Assembly (NCBI GenBank): GCA_041484525.1
Contig: JBGPHT010000096.1
Coordinates: 1 to 28,792, forward strand
Length of the DNA stretch: 28,792 nucleotides
Origin: JBGPHT01 sp041484525
GTDB taxonomy: Bacteria; Acidobacteriota; Terriglobia; Bryobacterales; Bryobacteraceae
Direction of reading: 5' to 3'
The number at the start of each line of letters is the position of its first letter. The stretch's first letter is position 1. The notes beneath the pieces were generated by a model, which ran no database searches, was not told where the DNA came from, and saw nothing but the letters and a program-made list of their open reading frames with translations. This document shows, piece by piece, positions 25,842 to 28,792 of the stretch. Position numbers and translations under genes: made by a program.

Positions 25842-26408
25842 TTAGAACTGTACTTTTGGAACCGCCTTCGCTCCCGGCTCCGTCTTGAAATACGCGTCAT
25901 TGCGCGTGATACCCGACATCGACGCCACAATGTTGTCGGGGAACCGCTGGATCTGCGCGTTATAGTGCTCCAGCACCTCGTTGTACTTGCGCCGCTCCAC
26001 CGCGATCCGGTTCTCCGTCCCAGCGATCTCGTCCTGTAGCCGCAGGAAATTCTCGTTCGACTTCAACTGCGGATAGTTCTCCGCGATCACCAACAGCCGC
26101 GACAGGGCCCCCGACAACTGATCGTTGGCCGCGATCTTGTCCTGCGGCGTCCTGCCGTTGATCAGCGCGGCGCGCGCATCGGCAATGTTCTTGAAAACTT
26201 CCGTTTCGTGCGCGGCGAACCCCTTGACGGTCTCCACCAGGTTCGGGATCAGGTCGGCGCGCCGTTGCAGTGCCACATCCACTTGCGACCATTGCGCGTT
26301 CACCGCCTCCCGCTGCGTCACCAGGTCGTTGCGGACGCTGACGAATTTGCTGCCGAAAGCCAGACCGAGCACCAGCAACACTACGACGATTATCACCAGC
26401 ATCTTCAT
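25842..26408 (-). CDS. lemA: LemA family protein
   Basis: This 188-residue protein has one N-terminal membrane anchor (residues 3-20, LVIIVVVLLVLGLAFG) and a long helical-bundle cytoplasmic or periplasmic part. It carries the family signatures NAQWSQVDVALQRRADLIPNLVETVKGFAAHE, YPQLKSNENFLRLQDEIAGTENRI and YNAQIQRFPDNI. The molecular role of LemA is unknown; it is often encoded next to TPM-domain proteins, as here. It lies 9 bases after the nucleotidyltransferase-like gene, in the same operon. Confidence 0.95.
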   Translation of the reverse strand: MKMLVIIVVVLLVLGLAFGSKFVSVRNDLVTQREAVNAQWSQVDVALQRRADLIPNLVETVKGFAAHETEVFKNIADARAALINGRTPQDKIAANDQLSGALSRLLVIAENYPQLKSNENFLRLQDEIAGTENRIAVERRKYNEVLEHYNAQIQRFPDNIVASMSGITRNDAYFKTEPGAKAVPKVQF

Positions 26409-26417
26409 AGTCAGCTC

Positions 26418-27128
26418 CTATTTCTCCAGCCGGTCGACCGCGTCGATCACGACGGAAATCCCCTTTAGATATGATGACAGCAATGCGACCGGCTCGATTT
26501 CGCGCGGCTTGATCCGCTCCTCGCGAATGTCCAGCAATTGTTCGAAAGGTAGCGCCTCGATCCCGAATTTCTCCCTGGCGCGCGCGATCACCTCGCGTTT
26601 GTGTGAAGAAACGTCCACCCCGTGGAGCGCCAGCGCGTGCCGGAACAGCACGCAGAAAGTCGAAAGCGAATCCGCCAGCAGCCGTCGTAGCAGATCGGCA
26701 TCGGAAAGCATCCCCGAGGCCTTCTGCCGCAGGCGCAGCATTTTGGCGCGAAGGTCGTGCTCCACCTGCGCGCGGTAAAACGAGCTATCCACCACCAGCG
26801 TCGCGATCACGTCCTTGCCGTGCAGGATGCGATGGTGCCGCTGGATGTCATAGCACTCGATAGCGAAGCAATCGGTGGAAGTCATCAACTCGTTCTCACT
26901 GAGAAGCAGCGGCGCCGGACTCCCCTGCTCGCGCCACCAGCGGAAGATTTCTTCACTCGCGCCCAGCTCGCGCGGCGTGACTTCGCTCAGGACGCAGAGA
27001 ATGTTGAAGTCCGAGAACTTGGCATGGTGGTCTCCCGTGGCTGCCGAACCGTAAAGCACCACGGAGACCAGCCGCTCTCCGTAAGCCTTCTGGAGTTTCT
27101 CCACCAGTTGGTTTAGCACCTTATCCAT
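26418..27128 (-). CDS. Nucleotidyltransferase-fold protein (altered active site)
   Basis: The N-terminus has the pol-beta-type nucleotidyltransferase signature LYGSAATGDHHAKFSDFNILCV. GS at 27-28 is intact, but the second of the paired metal aspartates is Asn (D40-F-N42 instead of DxD). The rest (236 residues in all) is a helical domain with no membrane segment. Its function is unknown. With Asn at that position it may bind a nucleotide without transferring it, or be a distinct subfamily. It lies between the TPM and LemA genes with 9-base gaps on both sides, so it is very probably co-expressed with them. Confidence 0.85.
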   Translation of the reverse strand: MDKVLNQLVEKLQKAYGERLVSVVLYGSAATGDHHAKFSDFNILCVLSEVTPRELGASEEIFRWWREQGSPAPLLLSENELMTSTDCFAIECYDIQRHHRILHGKDVIATLVVDSSFYRAQVEHDLRAKMLRLRQKASGMLSDADLLRRLLADSLSTFCVLFRHALALHGVDVSSHKREVIARAREKFGIEALPFEQLLDIREERIKPREIEPVALLSSYLKGISVVIDAVDRLEK

Positions 27129-27137
27129 GGATGCTCC

Positions 27138-27926
27138 TCACCAGTCGCTCGATGCGCCGCCGCCGCCCGAATCGCCGCCCCCGAACCCGCCGAACCCCCC
27201 ATCGCCCGAATCCGGTCCGCCGAACCCGCCGCTGCCCCGGCTCCCCCACGTCGACCGCCCCAGCACGTTCCCCAGGATCAGCCCCGGCAGGAACCCGCCG
27301 CCTCCACCGCCGCCATATCCCCGCGGACCGCCCTTGCGCATCAACCAGAACAAGAGGAACAGCCCGCCGACGATCACCGGCCACGGAATCGAATTCGACG
27401 TGGTCGGCCGCGCGCGCCGCGGCAGCGTGGCCGTGAGCGTCACGTTCTTCGCCCGCGCGATGGCGTTACCGATGGTCTGCGCCGCCGCCATCATCGCATC
27501 GCCATAATCTTTCTGGCGCAGCGCCGGCCGCATCTCGCGCAGAATGCTCCCCGTCAGGCCGTCCGGCAGAATCGGCTCCAGCCCGTACCCCACTTCCAGC
27601 CGGCTGCGCCGGTCGTTGACCGCCAGCAGCAGCATGATGCCTTCGTTCTTCCCTTTTTGCCCGACGCCCCACGCCCGGAAAATCGTATTGGCGACATCCT
27701 CGATCGGCTCGCCCTCGAGGCTCGGGAGGGTCACGAGGGCCATCTGAGCGCCGGTGGCCTGCTCAACCACTGCGCAATACGCCTCCAACTGGCTCTTGCT
27801 GGCGGCGTCGACCACGTTGGCGAAGTCGCTTACATACCCCTGCGGCTTGAGCGATTTCCAATCGACCGCCCACCCGGCAGAGGCCATCGACGCCACCGCG
27901 ACCCCTAGCCGTAACCACTTGCGCAT
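27138..27926 (-). CDS. TPM domain (YgcG-like) membrane protein
   Basis: This 262-residue protein has a signal peptide (residues 1-20, cleavage near GWA) and a TPM domain (about 30-150: GYVSDFANVVDAASKSQLE, GKNEGIMLLLAV, RRSRLEVGYGLE). One membrane helix follows (about 176-194, IPWPVIVGGLFLLFWLM), then a Gly-rich tail that ends GGGGASSDW. TPM domains are thought to be exported and bind the envelope or act in membrane quality control; exact chemistry is not settled. The C-terminal Gly/Ser-rich tail with SDW is characteristic of the family. It is first gene of a run that continues with the nucleotidyltransferase-like gene and lemA, and it diverges from tRNA-Gln with a 77-base gap. Confidence 0.93.
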   Translation of the reverse strand: MRKWLRLGVAVASMASAGWAVDWKSLKPQGYVSDFANVVDAASKSQLEAYCAVVEQATGAQMALVTLPSLEGEPIEDVANTIFRAWGVGQKGKNEGIMLLLAVNDRRSRLEVGYGLEPILPDGLTGSILREMRPALRQKDYGDAMMAAAQTIGNAIARAKNVTLTATLPRRARPTTSNSIPWPVIVGGLFLLFWLMRKGGPRGYGGGGGGGFLPGLILGNVLGRSTWGSRGSGGFGGPDSGDGGFGGFGGGDSGGGGASSDW

Positions 27927-28003
27927 GTTGAATGTTCAGTGTACTACGCGAGCTCGATCTGGATTCCTCCGCAGGCCGTCTGCTAAAATAAGGACTCAAC
28001 TGT

Positions 28004-28077
28004 TGGGAGGTCGTCTAACGGTAAGACTGCAGACTCTGGATCTGCGTATCGGGGTTCGAATCCCTGCCTCCCAGCCA
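28004..28077 (+). tRNA. tRNA-Gln (anticodon CTG)
   Basis: The cloverleaf is complete. The acceptor is TGGGAGG (28004-28010) with CCTCCCA (28067-28073), the discriminator is G and CCA is encoded. The D arm is GTC/GAC. The anticodon stem is GCAGA/TCTGC with loop CTCTGGA and anticodon CTG at 28036-28038, reading CAG. The T stem is CGGGG/CCCTG with TTCGAAT. Remnants of a tyrosine recombinase follow directly, so its 3' end is a likely phage or island attachment site. Confidence 0.95.
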
Positions 28078-28079
28078 AA

Positions 28080-28450
28080 TCAATTCAGCAATTTGGCCGG
28101 TTGATTTCCCAAAAGATCCTTGAACCTTGCTCTGGTATGGCGAAAGTGTGCCCCTGGTGCGGTTGGATTGGCTTTCCCGGCCACGTAGGTTTCAAGTTTT
28201 CGGGCTGCCTCGTGGAGATCCTGCTCGCCCACGATGTTGTACCGCTCGAATACCGAACGGGTCTGTCCACTGATCCGCATGGCGACCGCTTCCGGTACGC
28301 CCGCACGAATCAGCTTGCGCACGCCGCTTCGCCGGAGGTCGTGAAAAGCCGGTCCGGTTCCCCTTCACCCCGGGGGCGAGTCCCCGCCGCAGTGCATGCC
28401 GTCCTCCAGGAGCGCTGGAACCGAGGAGCACAACGTCCGGAAGGCGTGCT
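28080..28450 (-). pseudogene. Tyrosine recombinase/integrase, decayed C-terminal half
   Basis: The frame open at 28080-28364 encodes the second half of an integrase: FHDLRRSG (second catalytic Arg box), RKLIRAGVPEAVAMRISG, then TRSVFERYNIV with the catalytic Tyr. The usual GHKTRS is reduced to GQTRS, so the conserved His is gone. A TGA at 28365-28367 closes the frame. The upstream part (SWRTACTAAG, up to about 28450) continues in another frame, so a frameshift also lies there. The gene ends 3 bases from tRNA-Gln, a classic integration site. It is probably non-functional. Confidence 0.8.
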
Positions 28451-28456
28451 TCGAGC

Positions 28457-28663
28457 ATGACCAACTCCTTGGCAATGCGGGCCGCGCTGCCGGACTACCT
28501 CCGCCCGGTCCTCCCATTCGCGTACTACACCGGCTGCCGGCGCTGTGAGATTCTTGCGATCCAATGGGCACAGGTGGATCTGTTGGAACGAGTCCTACAC
28601 CTGGAGCCCGGGTACCACGAGGAACGACGAAGCCCGGAACCCACCGTTGACGGGTAAGCGTCA
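28457..28663 (+). pseudogene. Tyrosine recombinase/integrase, decayed N-proximal catalytic fragment
   Basis: The plus-strand frame encodes LPDYLRPVLPFAYYTG, then CRRCEILAIQWAQVDL, the first Arg box of a tyrosine recombinase (usual form TGxRxGEIL; here Cys replaces Gly), and LHLEPG. After LEPG an additional base (T at 28613) shifts the frame; reading past it restores TTRNDEARNPPLTG, the expected continuation. It is on the opposite strand from the C-terminal piece at 28080-28450, so an inversion or the fusion of two remnants has occurred. No intact start or N-terminal core-binding domain is visible. Confidence 0.75.
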
Positions 28664-28792
28664 GACCAACCACGGGATTGATTGGAACGGAGCCGTGTGT
28701 TATCGGTTCCGTGCGGCCCAGGCAGCGGGAGTAAGGTCTGCTAGCTTTTGGATGCTAACATCGGCCAAGCCGGGCAGAACGGCAGCCAAGTA
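28664..28792. other. Right edge, no gene recognised
   Basis: The sequence stays open in the frame of the shifted integrase remnant but no longer resembles that family. I see no gene, repeat or RNA here. The neighbourhood is probably decayed mobile-element DNA continuing beyond the window. Confidence 0.35.

Overview
The window is a GC-rich stretch of bacterial chromosome. I infer a member of the Acidobacteriota, probably a Solibacter/Bryobacter-like soil bacterium. The basis is the combination of a PEP-CTERM surface protein, a secreted TldD-like protease pair, a class II DAHP synthase, a GH2 exo-glucosaminidase-like enzyme, and long interspersed hairpin repeats with intergenic copies. This placement rests on pattern recognition, not on a search.

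Layout. Positions 1-1151 hold two small overlapping plus-strand genes of unknown function. A minus-strand PEP-CTERM exosortase-substrate protein follows (1254-2114). Positions 2265-12012 are one minus-strand complex I cluster, transcribed nuoC-D-I-J-K-L-M-N-H. The order is unusual: nuoA, B, E, F and G are absent and nuoH is at the distal end. A perfect 34-bp-stem hairpin sits exactly at the nuoD/nuoI junction, where E-F-G-H are found in the textbook operon. A radical SAM protein with a Cys-rich C-terminal domain (12182-13213, plus) converges on a pair of secreted TldD/PmbA-type proteins (13349-16853, minus). One of the pair keeps HExxxH and the C-terminal Cys; the other has lost both. A class II DAHP synthase (16946-18307, plus) starts the shikimate pathway.

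Positions 18416-20965 encode a GH2 exo-beta-D-glucosaminidase-like enzyme split by one in-frame TAG. It is transcribed divergently from a secreted S41 peptidase (21008-23161) whose N-terminal module is duplicated. Positions 23167-27926 are six tightly packed minus-strand genes, in transcription order: TPM-domain membrane protein, nucleotidyltransferase-like protein, LemA, aldehyde dehydrogenase, fumarylacetoacetase-fold protein, and thioredoxin-like [2Fe-2S] ferredoxin. The ALDH and FAH-fold pair looks like the last two steps of non-phosphorylative (Weimberg-type) pentose oxidation, which feed 2-oxoglutarate into the TCA cycle and so supply NADH to complex I.

The right end has tRNA-Gln(CTG) at 28004-28077, followed by decayed tyrosine-recombinase pieces on opposite strands. 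This looks like the edge of an old integrated element that used the tRNA as its attachment site.

No CRISPR array, intact transposase or obvious defence system is visible. The most unusual items are the active/inactive secreted TldD-like pair next to a radical SAM enzyme, the amber-interrupted GH2 gene, the 17-histidine loop in NuoL, and the hairpin repeats.
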